Shown: positions 20,339 through 30,015, counted from the stretch's first letter. The stretch is 64,000 nucleotides of DNA from Nematopogon swammerdamellus (GCA_946902875.1 OX336345.1:21545395-21609394); one strand, 5' to 3'. The notes: generated by a model from the sequence alone, not told the origin. Numbers and translations are program-made.

Positions 20339-20935
20339 CAGGGTGTTTCAAGATAGGGTTTTGTAACTTCAGGGTTCGAAAGTGCCTCATATTTAAAGAC
20401 GAAAAGCTCGGAAACTTTTTCCCAGATTCCGTCATTTCATAATACTTTTTGGTGAAAATCGTTTCATCGAGCCTTGGTGGACGGTTAACGTCCACCTTTA
20501 TTAAATAAAAATAAAATGACTAACTGAAATGCTTAACTACTAGAATTGTACTGCATGTAGGTAAGTCAGATAGATAAATAGAAATACTTTATTGCTCAAA
20601 ACATTTATCAGTAACAAACGATAAGTAATTTACATGAGGGGCGAAGGCGGAATTATCCCTTACAGGGATTTCTCCCAGTCAACCTCTTCAAAGTTCCAAA
20701 CACTTAAATTTGAATGATATCAAAAGAAAAAGGGGAATGGACTAGCGCATTGCACTCCCTAGATTTAGACAGCACTGTTGCCCAATCTCACTGTCCACCA
20801 AGTTTTTATTATAATTTTCAATTTTTGTATGAAAAAAAAATCACGGAATTTCGATTTGAGTGATAAGGATTTTTTTCTTCTAATAATGAGTACTTTATAT
20901 TTCTGAAGTTTCTCAAGCCTATCCTGAAACACTCT
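20339..20935. mobile_element. TA-flanked MITE, interrupted copy
   Basis: The ends CAGGGTGTTTCAAGATAGGG and CTATCCTGAAACACTCTT are inverted. Interior blocks (AGACGAAAAGCTCGGAAACT, TTCGATTTGAGTGATAAGGA) match the uninterrupted copy at 31083-31540. An unrelated retroposon tail occupies about 20573-20695. Confidence 0.8.
20573..20695 (-). mobile_element. Retroposon 3' tail inside MITE
   Basis: The minus strand ends GCAATAAAGTATTTCTATTT with a preceding GGGAGAAATCCCTGTAAGGG block. The same sequence occurs at 20940-21200 and 41703-42030 and, partially, at 57925-58015. Confidence 0.7.
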
Positions 20936-20939
20936 TTAT

Positions 20940-21200
20940 TGCTCCAAAACAAGTTAGTAACAAACGATAAGTACATAATTTACATGAGAGGCAAAGGCGG
21001 ACTTTATCCCTTACAGGGATTTCTCCCAGTCAACCTTTAAATATGTATTAGCAAAAGACTTGAGCGTGCTAAGGTAAAATATAATATAATGATTATAACT
21101 ATGATGAACTATAATGTACTACATATAAGTACATACTAGTTAGTTGAAAATATAAATTAGATACATAAAAAATTACACTTTATATAATTTTATTCGTACT
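20940..21200 (-). mobile_element. Retroposon 3' tail, second copy
   Basis: Same family as 20573-20695, longer. AGGGATTTCTCCCAGTCAAC and ACATGAGAGGCAAAGGCGGA are conserved. No coding part present. Confidence 0.7.
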
Positions 21201-21344
21201 TTACAAAAAAAAGGTGAGGTGTCGTGGGACACCCGACAGGAGACATTTATTTAAAATCAAATTATTAGTTTATGTTGAGTATTCAATTTGTCATTCCCAC
21301 TGTAATTATTATGGCCTGGGTAAGTAATTATATTATTATTAAGT

Positions 21345-21500
21345 AATTAGTATGGCCGCATAGCAACCTCGGTTGTGTTCTCCTCTAGTCCAGTATAGCC
21401 AGCAATCCAGGGAAGTCTCCGGTATGGCACCTACCTTCTCGGAGGTGACATTGGCTAGTCAGAGCATGTGCTTTGGCCCCTCTGACTCATAAAAAAAAAT
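21345..21500 (+). mobile_element. SINE-gamma 3' half
   Basis: GTATAGCCAGCAATCCAGGG, TCCGGTATGGCACCTACCTT and GCATGTGCTTTGGCCCCTCT, then CATAAAAAAAAA. Head and core missing. Confidence 0.8.
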
Positions 21501-21582
21501 TAAATAAATTTAACCTAAAATGATTAATTTAATTTCCATCCGGAGAGCAATATCCCTTTCAACTTTTTTTCTTGTTTTTGTT

Positions 21583-21922
21583 TTTTTTTTTGAAACTGAC
21601 ACGGTTCGCTACATCATCGCCTACAACATCCGTGATGTCAGCCCATAACACCGGGTGAACTAGGTGCCATATGTCAGTGCTTCCCTTCATTTCATATCGG
21701 CTACACTGAACTGGACGGAAAACACGAACTATTTACATAGCCGTTTCGACCGACGTTTCGCTCAGTGCAGTGGTACCAACCCGGCCGGGATAAACCCTAC
21801 CACCTAGTAAGGTAAGAAGTGAAGGGACCTACAGTTTAACGTGGATCCGAACAACGGTCAGCCTCCAACAGTCGAGCGGTCACCCATCCAAGTACTGACC
21901 GCGCTCAGGGTTGCTTAACAAC
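21583..21922 (-). mobile_element. SINE-alpha, truncated within head A
   Basis: On the minus strand it begins inside the 5S-like block (TTAAGCAACCCTGAGCGCGG), continues through GTACTTGGATGGGTGACCGC and the alpha body, and ends in a T/A tail near 21583. The tRNA-like half is absent. Confidence 0.85.
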
Positions 21923-22259
21923 AAACTCAACTTCAAAACACTTCATAGATGGCGCTCGCAGCGCTAAGCGCCAATGAAGAGCGTTGCAACTTCCGTTCTT
22001 ACTTTGGTGACGTTTCACTTTTTCAGAATTAGTTCCCCATCCCAAACGTGCGTAAAAAGCTTCGCTTAAAAAACAGTAGAATAAAATGTAAAACTCAAAC
22101 ATTATTATTGTCGAGTTACCAAAATTAGCCTGCGGGTTTTTTTTGTTAGGTCGATGCAAGGACTGTCTGCTGGCGCCGTGTTTATTACACGTAATAGGCT
22201 TTTGGGGAAAATAAATCAAAACGTTGTCCCAGGCGGTCTCTCCCGACGCGCCACCGCCG

Positions 22260-22285
22260 CGCCGCCCCCCCCCCCCCCCCCCCCA
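22260..22285. repeat. Poly-C tract
   Basis: CGCCGCCC followed by about 21 C residues. Length is likely uncertain in the assembly. Confidence 0.9.
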
Positions 22286-22375
22286 CAACACCCTCCCCCC
22301 TCCCCGCCAGACGACCGACGTAGAGTGCGGCTGCCAATTTAAGGGGATCAAATACCTAATAATATATATATATAT

Positions 22376-22735
22376 TTTATGTAAACCAGCATGGGTCTGT
22401 GCCGAGAGACCAATGGTGCAGTCGACAGAGCCAAAATAACCTCTCCTCGCGAAACCACGCTCAGTTAAGTGCCATGCCAGCAGATTTGCGGACTGTTGCT
22501 AGGCTGTCTAGCCCGTTAATACGACGCTTGAAGACAACCAGGTTAAAGGATTCAGGAAATATACTCGCCGGAAGACAGTTCCACACTCTAGCGATGCGAC
22601 AAAGAAACGATTTAGAGAACCGATGGGTTCTCAAAAGCCCAATGTCAACAACAAAAGGGTGCTGAGTCTCTCTGCGACGAGTCATGCGGAGATAGGACGG
22701 GTGGCAGGGAATAAGGGATGCTAATTCCACAGAGC
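22376..22735 (-). mobile_element. LINE C-terminal fragment and 3' UTR
   Basis: Open frame QHPFVVDIGLLRTHRFSKSF, RIARVWNCLP and LVVFKRRINGLDSLATVRKS, then a 3' UTR ending AGACCCATGCTGGTTTACAT AAAA. About 90 percent similar by eye to the 13.3-kb copy. Confidence 0.85.
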
Positions 22736-22837
22736 TGCGTCGATATCCTATTACTTTAAGTGAGCTAAACTTGTATATATATGTATATACCTATATAATT
22801 GGTTTCTCGGAAACGGCTCTAACGATATGGATTTTTT

Positions 22838-23241
22838 TTGTTTTATGTAATCCGGTATGGGTGGCTGAGTCGGAGGGGCCAAAACACATGCTCTAACCAG
22901 CCAATATCACCTCCGAGAAGGTAGGTGCCATACCGGAGACTTCCCTGGATTGCTGGCTATACTGGACTAGAGGAGAACACAACCGAGGTTGCTTGCGGCC
23001 ATCTTACATCCAGTACGGTGGTACCAACCCAGTCGGCTACAATTTGAGCCTACCATCTAGTAAGGGGCAAGGGAAAGGACCTACAGTTTTACACCGGTTT
23101 CGAACGGTGAAGCAGCGGGTGTAGGTATGCACGTAAATTTTTACGTCAGAAAAAAGTCATTGGTACACGCCGACCGGATTCGAACCTCGGACCTCCCGCA
23201 TGAGAAGCCGATGCCCAAACCACTCGGCCACCCGCCGCTTA
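22838..23241 (-). mobile_element. SINE-gamma, full length
   Basis: The minus strand starts with a tRNA-like head: GGGTGGCCGAGTGGTTTGGG (box A) and GAGGTTCGAATCCGG (box B). It continues with a core shared with SINE-alpha (AAAACTGTAGGTCC, TTACTAGATGGTAGG, GGGTTGGTACCACCG), then its own 3' part (CCTCCGACTCAGCCACCCAT) ending TTACATAAAAC. About 400 bp, the best reference copy of the family in the window. Confidence 0.85.
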
Positions 23242-23449
23242 AATATGCATTTGGATGAAATTTGGTATTTAGATAATGTTATTTTTTTCAAGTCTATCCA
23301 GATAGGTGTAGACGCCGAGCGAAGCTCGGTCGCCCAGGTAATTTATGTAAAACACGCTATAGTGACGATTGACATGAGAGAGCCAATCTCGTCGTTAACG
23401 AATGAATGAAACATGTTAAAACAGACAAATAAACTGTTGAGCGAGACTT

Positions 23450-23882
23450 CACTCAGTCAGCGTGTAAGCGTCCACTGCTGGACATAGCCTCTCCAATTTT
23501 CCTCCAGGCCTCCCGGCCTTCAGCGGTGCAGAGCCACTGCTTTCCGCCGACGTACTTGATGTCGTCGTCCCAACTGGCGGCTTGTTGTTTATTGTTCATT
23601 GATCAGTTATATGACAGTAAGACTGCACTCGAGCATGTCATAATTTTTTCTATCCGGTTCGATTACACCCACGAAGAAGAACCGACAAGAAACTTCGCAG
23701 GCTATTTTCAGGGTGGTCTTCCAACACTCCGTTTTCCTGTTCACGGCCGCTAGTGTAGGACACAGTTGCTCCGACGGTCGTCGTCTCTTCTACTGACGTG
23801 CCCAGCCTACTGCCACTTGAGCTTAGCCACGCGGTGTCCAATGTCGACTACTTTGGTGCGTCGTCGGCGGGCGATATGAAAA
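23450..23882 (-). mobile_element. RTE-type LINE C-terminus, interrupted
   Basis: The minus strand carries the RTE carboxyl end (GACGCACCAAAGTAGTCGAC, GGCTAAGCTCAAGTGGCAGT, GGGACGACGACATCAAGTAC, AATTTTCCTCCAG on plus) and ends at ACGCTGACTGAGTG. A 120-bp piece related to repeat N interrupts it at 23577-23696. Confidence 0.8.
23577..23696 (+). repeat. Repeat N-like insertion inside RTE
   Basis: Carries CACGAAGAAGAACCGACAAG and AAACTTCGCAGG, matching the core of repeat N. It separates sequence that is continuous in other RTE copies. Confidence 0.6.
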
Positions 23883-23904
23883 CGGCCATATAGCTGTATT
23901 AAAA

Positions 23905-24052
23905 GAAACCGGCCAAGTGCGAGTCCAACTCGCGCACCGAGGGTTCCGTATCGCCATGCCATGGTCAGCGCCACCCACGCCATCTATGGCGTGTTTTATG
24001 AAATGCTTCATATTAGTTAAAAATTCATGATTAGTTAAAATGCTTCATACTC
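23905..24052 (+). repeat. Family A repeat, 5' part
   Basis: AAACCGGCCAAGTGCGAGTC through GTTCCGTATCGCCATGCCAT and AAATGCTTCATATTAG, truncated before the microsatellite. Confidence 0.8.
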
Positions 24053-24384
24053 ATTGTGGTAGTTTGTTTTCGTGTTCGAAACTTTTAAAATAATTAATAA
24101 CCCCGATATGTAGGTACTTACTCCAAGAGCGGTGTTCACGTAAGGGCCTCTTAAGCTGACTACTTTTCTAGCCGTCTGGCCCCAGGCCGGACGTTTGGCC
24201 CCGCGCCAGATCGCAGCGCGGTGCCCCGAGGGCAAGCGTCGGGGTTGCCAGCGCGGAAATATCGCGCGCTTATGTTTTATGCGTCTGCTCACTTTGCTGC
24301 CTAGCTGGAAGTCACTGGCTGGGCTAGATAAATCAGGTTTTTGGTGAGTCCAGTCGCTTTATAAATTCTGTCTCGTTTTCATTT

Positions 24385-24735
24385 TAACTGCCGACACAAA
24401 AAGAGGGCTGTTATAAGTTTAACGTGGGTGTATGGGTGTGTCTGGTGGCATCGTAGCTCCCAAACGAATGGACCGATTTGGATGCGGTTTTCTTATTAGA
24501 AATCTGGTATAATCGGGATGGTTCTTAGCTATGTTTATAATCAATTAATCAATTAATTAAGTAATTAAAAAAAATATTATCTTAAAAAGTGGACCCATGT
24601 GCATGCGGTTTTAAAAAAAAACTTGAAATAAAAGTTAAATTACAAATTTAAAAAACACCCGACCCTTAAAAATTCAAAAATGTAAACACATAAGTCGGCG
24701 GTTTTTAAAATTTGTAATTTAAATTTTATTGTATT
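24385..24735. mobile_element. Foldback element F, reverse-oriented copy
   Basis: Contains the F tail in reverse (AGAGGGCTGTTATAAGTTTA, GGACCGATTTGGATGCGGTT) and ends in GAAATAAAAGTTAAATTACA and CACCCGACCCTTAAAAATTC. The palindromic core is lost. Confidence 0.65.
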
Positions 24736-24792
24736 TCATAATTATTGTTCTATAAACAGACTAACTCCGAATACTATATTATCCATTACCTT

Positions 24793-25072
24793 TTTTTTTT
24801 TTATGGAAACTGACACGTTTGGCTACATCACCTACAACTCCCGTGATGTCAGCCCATAACACCGGGTGATCTTGGTGCCACGTCAGCCTTCCCTTCGGTC
24901 GTGCCGGCTACACTGAGCTGGACGGGAAAACACAAACTATTTACATAGCCGTTTCGACCGACCTTTCATTCAGTACGGTGGTACCAACCCGGGCAGGTTA
25001 AACCCTACTACCACCTAGTAATATAAGAAGGGAGTCATATCCCTTAGTCGCCTTACTAAACGACAGTGTTTA
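24793..25072 (-). mobile_element. SINE-alpha with partial head B
   Basis: T-rich start (poly-A on minus), alpha body, then on the minus strand AAGGCGACTAAGGGATATGA CTCCCTTC, the head-B junction. The distal part of head B is missing. Confidence 0.8.
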
Positions 25073-25230
25073 AACCGTCCGAATGGATACCACCACACTG
25101 AACGAAAGGTCGATAGAAACGGAGACATTTTCGTTCAGCTCAGTGTAGCCGGCACAACCAAATGGAAGCACTGACATGGCACCTAGTCCAGCGAGGTGTT
25201 ATGGGTTGCCATCATAACGGGTGAATAGGT
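25068..25230 (+). mobile_element. SINE-alpha fragment, opposite orientation
   Basis: Decayed alpha body (ACCACCACACTGAACGAAAG, TGTAGCCGGCACAACC, GCACTGACATGGCACCTAG) facing the preceding copy. Confidence 0.7.
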
Positions 25231-25587
25231 GATAACAGATTTTGTAAATTTGTCTGAAAATCAAAATAGCCAGGTCTCCCATTAAAGTGTATATGTAAAC
25301 GTCATAAATAGGTACTGTTTCTACTTGAATGCACCCGCTGGGCTCAACAGAAATATGGAATTAGCTCTTATGTAGAATAGAAGAATAGTAGAATATTTAT
25401 CGGTATATCGCAAATACAATTCACACTAATTTAAGGCAGTTGGACACCACTACTGGTCTAAAACTAAACCACTCAACTCAAACCAAGTGTCACTCTGTGA
25501 TGTGGGGCCCGATCGACTCAATATACATTTTAATAATGGCTCTAATACTTCTAAATCGAAAGCAATGTATTATTCTGGCACGCTCTA

Positions 25588-25981
25588 CAGGATGTCCCAA
25601 AACTCAACGTCAAGCGGGAATCGGAGAGTAGGCCGGTTTATGACTACCCAGGGAAAAATAAAAAAAAAAATCGGAGTCTGTTGTTTTTTATGATATGAGC
25701 ATTTTTTGAGAAACGTTGAAATTTGACATTTATAGGTACTACGACTACAAATTTGCAAATATATGGTTAAAAAGAATTTATTGGTAGCCTAAATAACTCT
25801 GCTATTGATCAGTATCCCAAATAAAACCAGAATGCCTGTAGTTTTACAAAAAAAAAAATTCAGTTAATATTTTTTCTAAAAAAATAAATCACTCAGATGT
25901 TTTTTTCTTATTTTTCCCTGGCTAGTCATAAACTGGCCTACTCCCTGGTTCCCGCTTGACGTTGAGTTTTAGGACACTCTG
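25588..25981. mobile_element. MITE M2, TA-flanked, ~58-bp TIRs
   Basis: The left end CAGGATGTCCCAAAACTCAA continues with CGTCAAGCGGGAA and GTAGGCCGGTTTATGACTA. The right end is its inverted copy, finishing GTTGAGTTTTAGGACACTCTG, flanked by TA on both sides. The 394-bp element has no ORF. The TIR and TA duplication fit a Tc1/mariner-group MITE. Second copy at 50349-50714. Confidence 0.9.
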
Positions 25982-26055
25982 TATACCTAGTTCCGTTTTC
26001 CGTTCATGCATGAAATTGGTTCAAACAATGCTGACCACGTAACAATAAAGTTTAA

Positions 26056-26354
26056 CCCACAGAGCATCGAATGCCGACCGCGCGCGCCCCTCCTAGAGGC
26101 GCCCTGAGCGCGATTTCCCTACAAAGCCGTTGAAGCCTGTGGGCGTGGCCTATGACTTACATATGTGTGTTGTGCGTGTGCATTTGTTTTGTGCGTGTGC
26201 CTAACTTGCTCCTCTTTGTGTGTAGTGTCGATACTAGCACACACACACATACGAAGCGCTAGCAGCACTGCGTGTAGTTTTTGGGTTTCAAATATTATCG
26301 CTTAGGGCGTCTCTAGTAGGGGGCGCGCGCGGTAGGTATTTGATGCTCTGTGGT
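26056..26354. mobile_element. piggyBac-type MITE, TTAA-flanked
   Basis: Starts CCCACAGAGCATCGAATGCC immediately after TTAA (26052-26055) and ends in the inverted GGTATTTGATGCTCTGTGG before TTAA (26355-26358). The arms are about 60 bp. The interior is TG/CG-rich and non-coding. CC(C) ends with TTAA duplications are the piggyBac signature. A fragment of the same end lies at 57190-57245. Confidence 0.8.
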
Positions 26355-26541
26355 TTAACCCAAAATGAGCAGTGGTGTGGCTTCCGCGTTTGGTGTTCAT
26401 TAAATTTATTGACCGTGTACTGGATTTTACGCTCAACTCTTGGCGGCGGGTGGTCAACGCGGTCTTGGCTCGGACTTCTGAACTCGAGGTTCGAGATTCG
26501 ATTCTGGCCGACACGCACCAATGAGTTTTTTTTTCTGATAG

Positions 26542-26776
26542 ATGAATTTTTATATATTAATATTATTTATAAAATTACACAATTAATACAGATATTTCGA
26601 CTGTGTTGTCGTCATCAGTGAAAAATATAACATATTATGTATGGTGTTGATATTTATGACATATGAGTGGTTGATATGGTTTTTTTTTTTTTTTTATATC
26701 TGTATTAATTGTGTAATTTTATAAATAATATTAATATATAAAAATTCATCAAAGAAACATTTTGTAAATAAAAATA
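26542..26776 (-). mobile_element. Penelope-like remnant with inverted ends
   Basis: Flanked by the 14-bp direct repeat TTTTTTTCTGATAG (26528-26541 and 26777-26790), a clear target duplication. Inside, 55-bp perfectly inverted arms (ATGAATTTTTATATATTAAT...) enclose a hammerhead-like core. The architecture of the larger Penelope-like element at 40.3 kb is the same (hammerhead core, about 30-55 nt, 3' end, plus an inverted copy of that 3' end at the 5' side). No coding part remains. Confidence 0.65.
26589..26622 (-). ncRNA. Hammerhead-ribozyme-like core
   Basis: The minus strand reads CTGATGA (26618-26612), one unpaired C, GAC, a 6-nt loop, GTC, then GAAA (26598-26595) and TATC. This matches the conserved hammerhead elements CUGANGA and GAAA on either side of stem II. 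Stem II is only 3 bp, so activity is doubtful. Confidence 0.5.
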
Positions 26777-26830
26777 TTTTTTTCTGATAGAAAAATGTGC
26801 GTACATACCTACACACCTGTGTATTAACAC

Positions 26831-27541
26831 ATGTATGGCTTTATTTAACTACTCCCTAGCCCCTACTCCTGGTCGCTTTCCGCCCCGCGCGAGCTCCCCT
26901 CTTCCGCTCGTCTCTGCGCTCCGCCTCCCCGCTACCTTACTTCACACCTCAGCTGATGGGACGCCATTTCTCTGTATCTTTTCTTCGTAGCGATAGCTCT
27001 AGTAAAACATAACACCTCGTTGGCAATAGCCTTATAAAATTACACGCGCCGAATGCAGAGTTAGTTTTATATTTGACTAGCTCAGTTCCTCGGGAGGGGG
27101 CGGCGGAGGCGCGGCGCCCGGAGATGGTTTACCTACTACTCCTAGTTTCTCACAGCGCACCAGCCAGACGGGGTTAAGTTAAATAGGAGCTAACTGCGCA
27201 GTTAAAGTCGACCAGTAAGCTCGCTACAAATTATTAACTTGCGAGCAAAGTTATAAAATTGATTGAGTTAGCTTCTCTTCGAGCCGTGAGCACGCTGGCC
27301 GTCGCTGTATGAAATGAAAGTTTTTAAAGTAGGTATTGCCCACTTTCAGTACTAGAATATAGACGTAACTTTTAACTGAACGATTGAAGTTGTTCATAGA
27401 AATGGTCCTTTCAACTCGACCTGACCGCAGTTACAAGTTGGGCGCCAGTTCGTTTATTCAGCAGCGGATGTGAACAAGGAATTTTAATTAACCTTTTGGG
27501 TTTCAATCAACGACAAAAAATAATTTTTGTTTAATTCTAAG
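26831..27541. other. No gene recognised; C/T-rich tract
   Basis: 26870-26945 is pyrimidine-rich and CpG-rich. 27060-27140 is GC-rich. The rest is unique AT-rich DNA. No exon recognised. Confidence 0.3.
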
Positions 27542-27554
27542 GCATTTATTAACT

Positions 27555-27760
27555 GTGACATCGTAACTCTGAAACGGATGGGCCGATTTGGATGAGGTTT
27601 TTTTTTTCACTTGAAAGCTGGTTTAATCGGGGATGCTTCTTAGTTATGTTTGATGAAGATCAGGTCAACCGATTTAAACATCATCGACACTTTTCCTAAT
27701 TGGTTAAGGGATCTCTGCTGTAAAATTTTATTAAATTTTATATAAGTAAGAATAAAAAAA
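27555..27760. repeat. Decayed F-family tail
   Basis: Retains ACGGATGGGCCGATTTGGAT, GGTTTAATCGGGGATG and CTTAGTTATGTTTGATGA, matching the tail of F in reverse orientation. The core is absent. Confidence 0.5.
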
Positions 27761-27941
27761 AATAAAACTCCGTCCCCTGACGCCTTTAACTAACTAAGCG
27801 GAAATTATTTTTAACCTTTTAAGGGTTGCTGATGTGCGGGTTTTTTTTTAAATTTGTAAATTAGCTTTTTACCTTTTTAACCCATACAAGAAACGTGTTT
27901 TTTCAACGTATTTTTTTTTTGTGGTGCGGAAACATTTTTCG

Positions 27942-28312
27942 TCAGCCTCGATAGCTCAGTGGTGCAGACAGTCGACTGTCGCTATTGATGGTTCTGGGCC
28001 GGACAGTACTTGGATGGGTGACCGCTCGATCGTTGGAGGCTGACCGTGGTTCGGATTCCACGTAAAACTGTAGGTCCCTTCCCTTCTTACCTTACTAGGT
28101 GGTAGCGTTCAACCCACCCGGATTGGTACCACCGCACTGAATGAAACGTCGATCGAAACGGCTATGTAAATAGTTTGTATTTTCCGTCCATTTCAGTGTA
28201 GCCGGCACCACTGAAGGGAACCACGGACATGACACCTAGTTCACCCGGTGTTATGGGCTGACATCACGGATGTTGTAGGTGATGTAGCCAACCGTGTCAG
28301 TTTTCATAAAAA
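27942..28312 (+). mobile_element. SINE-alpha with head A, near full length
   Basis: GTCAGCCTCGATAGCTCAGT, a shortened 5S-like block (GCCGGACAGTACTTGGATGG, GTGACCGCTCGATCGTTGG), GAGGCTGACCGTGGTTCGGA and TTCCACG, then the full alpha body and TTTTCATAAAAAAAAAC. Confidence 0.9.
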
Positions 28313-28317
28313 AAAAA

Positions 28318-28358
28318 CATCGGTGCGCGAGTCCCACTCGCACTTGGCCGGTTTTTTG
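28318..28358 (-). repeat. Family A terminal fragment
   Basis: CGGTGCGCGAGTCCCACTCG and CACTTGGCCGGTTTTTTG, the reverse complement of the family A start, sitting on the A tail of the preceding SINE. Confidence 0.75.
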
Positions 28359-28566
28359 CAAAGCGAAGGCGAGGCGACTTCCTCTTGAACTAGCCGATGT
28401 CGATAAATTGGCGAGTCCTCCATCGTCGGCGGTTCGTTCATTAGTTGTAATTGGCTAAAAGCTAAAAGGACGTCGATCTTAAAACTAAATTGATTAAACT
28501 GTTCCTGATTGATAAACACAGCGCACGACATGGCGGCGGCGGCGACGCGCGACGCTGCGGCGCGAC

Positions 28567-29125
28567 GGACATCGATGTCCATTTTATAGCTCTCACATCG
28601 TTCGATGCAACTTGTGCTAGACGTCGTCGGTACAAGTGTGCGTGCATTGACACGCAGTATTGTGATACGTGACACGATCCCTACGACGGTGCTATCGCGT
28701 TCTCGTTCTCACTTGCCTACAGATGATAAGAGTGAGCGAGAAAGATGTCATCGCTCGCCCACCGGCGCGATTGCCGTCTTTCCGCTCACTCTTATCATCA
28801 GTAAGCAAGTGAGAACGAGAACGCGATACCAACATCACACGATCCTATCCGTGACAGCATGGCTTCTTAACACGCCATAACATGCTCAGGCGACACAAAC
28901 AACGTTTGTCACTGTCACTATTTATAACAGCAACCGGGCATGCTGCACACACGCACTTTGTGCGTCATCGACTCGATACAGAGTTGCGTGCGTTCAACAC
29001 GCGCCGCACACGCCGTATGAAGCGGCTGTCCGTGAAATCTGCATTATATGCAGGTCTCGTCTGGAACATATTTTTTCGGGAGTGATGTATGGGATGGGCT
29101 AATCTATAAAATGGACATCGATGGT
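28567..29125. repeat. Large foldback, outer arms ATCGATGTCCATTTTATAG
   Basis: ATCGATGTCCATTTTATAG at about 28570 and its exact reverse complement at about 29104 delimit about 555 bp. A second, stronger inverted repeat is nested at 28693-28829. Probably a non-autonomous DNA transposon. Short frames inside have no resemblance. Confidence 0.55.
28693..28829. repeat. Hairpin with ~45-bp arms
   Basis: ATCGCGTTCTCGTTCTCACT ... AGATGATAAGAGTGAGCG on the left is mirrored by CGCTCACTCTTATCATC ... AAGTGAGAACGAGAACGCGA on the right, with a spacer of about 40 bp. A transcript would fold into a long hairpin. Confidence 0.85.
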
Positions 29126-29249
29126 ATCTAAGTGTTTCTGTCGTCTTGTTAAATTGTCGCATTATCGAGCTAACGAGGCATTACGAGGCGTGTTGATGCT
29201 GTCAAAAAAAAAAAGATAACGGTAAGGCGACCGGAAAGTAAATAATCAA

Positions 29250-29482
29250 TACTAATAATAAATCTGTAAGGTATGGTCACGGAGTAAGTTGCTTTGTTTT
29301 ATGTATGAGATACTGCGTTTGTAGACTCTATGTACTAAAACGAAATTGATGTTTTTTAGAAATCTTTTCTGTATGTATGTATGCATGTATTTCCCTCCAT
29401 AACTCTTGAACACGAGCACATTTGACAATACGTGACATAGGATAGGCTAAATAAAATTTAGCTCCAGCGTTTGGCGACGTGA
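29250..29482 (+). mobile_element. Helitron-like H1, 3'-truncated
   Basis: TCAATACTAATAATAAATCT through GGTCACGGAGTAAGTTGC and GACATAGGATAGGCTAAAT, ending before the CTAG terminus. Confidence 0.7.
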
Positions 29483-29847
29483 AACAGTAAGCTGAAGGTA
29501 TGGAACTTTTTCTATGGAGTGATTTATCTGTTACGAAGTAACTATTAAGTAATCTGTGGCGTTGCTGCAGTGCGAAGTGAATGCCGCGCGCCGCGTGATC
29601 GCGTCGCGACACACATCCTTTAGTCTACGTCCGGGCAGTGGCAGTTAAGCGGCTACGTTCAAAGTTGCAATCTTGCAATTATTATATTATTCATTATTAC
29701 AGCTGCTGTGGCGGCGTTTGATAAAGGAAGTAGGTATGTCCGACAAATTCCCCTCACAGACGCCAATCTCAAGTCAGATTATTGCGGAATTTGCCAGCGC
29801 ACTTATTATACTGTTCACAAACTACGTAACCTAGGAGTATAGGGCCA
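29483..29847. other. Nothing recognised
   Basis: Unique sequence with a short antisense frame of no known family. Confidence 0.3.
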
Positions 29848-30015
29848 TATATACTTACATACATACATACACAACGCACGCTGTATCTCGACAATCGGGG
29901 TAAGTAGAGTAATGGATGTTGTGCTGCAGGTACTCTTGTAAATTACAGCACAACACCGACCACCGCGTTTAGTAATATTAGGACAAGTTAACCCCATGAA
30001 AGGTCCAGCATGGTA
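29848..30015 (-). mobile_element. SINE-beta 3' part
   Basis: CATACATACATACACAACGC, TCTCGACAATCGGGGTAAG and TACAGCACAACACCGACCAC on plus, the reverse of the beta 3' body with its (ATGT)n tail. Head B is missing. Confidence 0.8.

Larger units (their letters stand above)
26445..26830 (+). mobile_element. SINE-gamma head, split by a Penelope-like remnant
   Basis: GGCGGCGGGTGGTCAACGCG with a box-B-like GAGGTTCGAGATTCGATTC and CGACACGCACCAATGA, matching the SINE-gamma head. The sequence resumes at 26777 (TTTTTTTCTGATAG, then GTGCGTACATACCTACAC) after a 235-bp insertion. Confidence 0.7.

Noticed and set aside
23160..23241. Possible tRNA gene on minus strand
   Set aside because: Boxes A and B are good, but the sequence runs directly into the SINE-gamma core, the arms do not pair as a clean cloverleaf, and a second copy of the same head is at 26.4 kb.
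28605..28880. 91-codon ORF over the hairpin region
   Set aside because: It crosses the inverted repeat, its codons are dictated by the palindrome, and there is no domain.
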